The translations under genes were made by a program, and so were the position numbers. Of a stretch of 6,047 bases of DNA, positions 6,005-6,047 are shown in pieces. The stretch lies in NCBI GenBank assembly GCA_900772035.1, contig CAAGQE010000067.1, forward strand, positions 1 through 6,047, in the 5' to 3' direction. This DNA is from Candidatus Gastranaerophilales bacterium (GTDB taxonomy: Bacteria > Cyanobacteriota > Vampirovibrionia > Gastranaerophilales > Gastranaerophilaceae). Numbering within the stretch: position 1 is the stretch's first letter; every line of letters starts with the position of its first letter. A model generated the notes under the pieces. The model searched no databases. It saw nothing but the letters and a program-made list of their open reading frames with translations, and was not told the DNA's origin.

Positions 6005-6010
6005 TCCTTA
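6005..6010 (-). promoter_or_regulatory. Ribosome binding site deciding the radical SAM start
   Basis: TAAGGA on the minus strand, 7 nt before the ATG at 5997. The alternative ATG at 6021 has no purine-rich site in front of it. Confidence 0.8.
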
Positions 6011-6019
6011 TTAGATTTC

Positions 6020-6047
6020 ATTATAGCCTATGATGAAAGTTTCGACA
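6020..6047 (-). promoter_or_regulatory. Predicted promoter of the radical SAM unit
   Basis: A perfect TATAAT -10 lies at 6020-6025 on the minus strand. The -35 falls at the window edge: TGTCGA (6042-6047) would give a 16 nt spacer, and one more upstream base would be needed to judge a 17 nt version (NTGTCG). Transcription would start near 6013, giving a leader of about 16 nt with the TAAGGA site, similar to the short ilvA leader. Confidence 0.55.

Noticed and set aside
5635..6033. A 132-codon plus-strand frame opposite the start of the radical SAM gene.
   Set aside because: It is antisense to conserved coding sequence, has no family resemblance and ends in the promoter of the minus-strand gene.

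Overview
The window is a compact bacterial segment with six protein-coding genes, all on the minus strand, so transcription runs from the high coordinates to the low ones. Base composition is AT-rich (roughly 40 % GC by eye), spacers are short, ribosome binding sites are clear (AAGGA/GGAG type) and promoters have TATAAT-like -10 boxes. This fits a low-GC bacterium, but no gene here fixes the lineage. A Firmicutes or Melainabacteria-type gut bacterium would be a guess, not a result. No RNA gene, CRISPR array, insertion sequence or phage gene is visible.

In transcription order there are three units. Unit A (about 6020 to 3633) has a TATAAT promoter at the window edge, a cobalamin-binding-type radical SAM protein of 602 residues, then 14 bp later a 160-residue unrecognised helical protein with a lysine-rich tail. 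It ends at a strong hairpin terminator. Unit B (about 3612 to 2024) has an extended -10 promoter directly after that terminator, a threonine dehydratase with a C-terminal ACT domain, and 4 bp later ridA. RidA hydrolyses the reactive enamine/imine intermediates that the dehydratase releases, so the pair makes one pathway step plus its clean-up enzyme. Unit C (about 1829 to 64) follows a 239 bp AT-rich spacer. It has an extended -10 promoter, a DUF47/PhoU-like protein, and 16 bp later a PiT-family phosphate transporter, closed by a hairpin terminator. DUF47-PiT pairs are a recurrent arrangement for low-affinity phosphate uptake and its control.

Two starts differ from the longest reading frames. 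The radical SAM gene should start at 5997, because the upstream ATG at 6021 overlaps the -10 box. The DUF47 gene should start at 1784, behind a good Shine-Dalgarno.

Most of the window is ordinary housekeeping sequence. The parts most worth a second look are the radical SAM protein (CX4CX2C cluster motif and a long helical insert in the cobalamin-binding region) with its unknown partner, and the DUF47 protein, whose N-terminal half appears to carry basic residues where the family normally has its acidic metal-binding motifs. I found no convincing evidence for a wholly new system.
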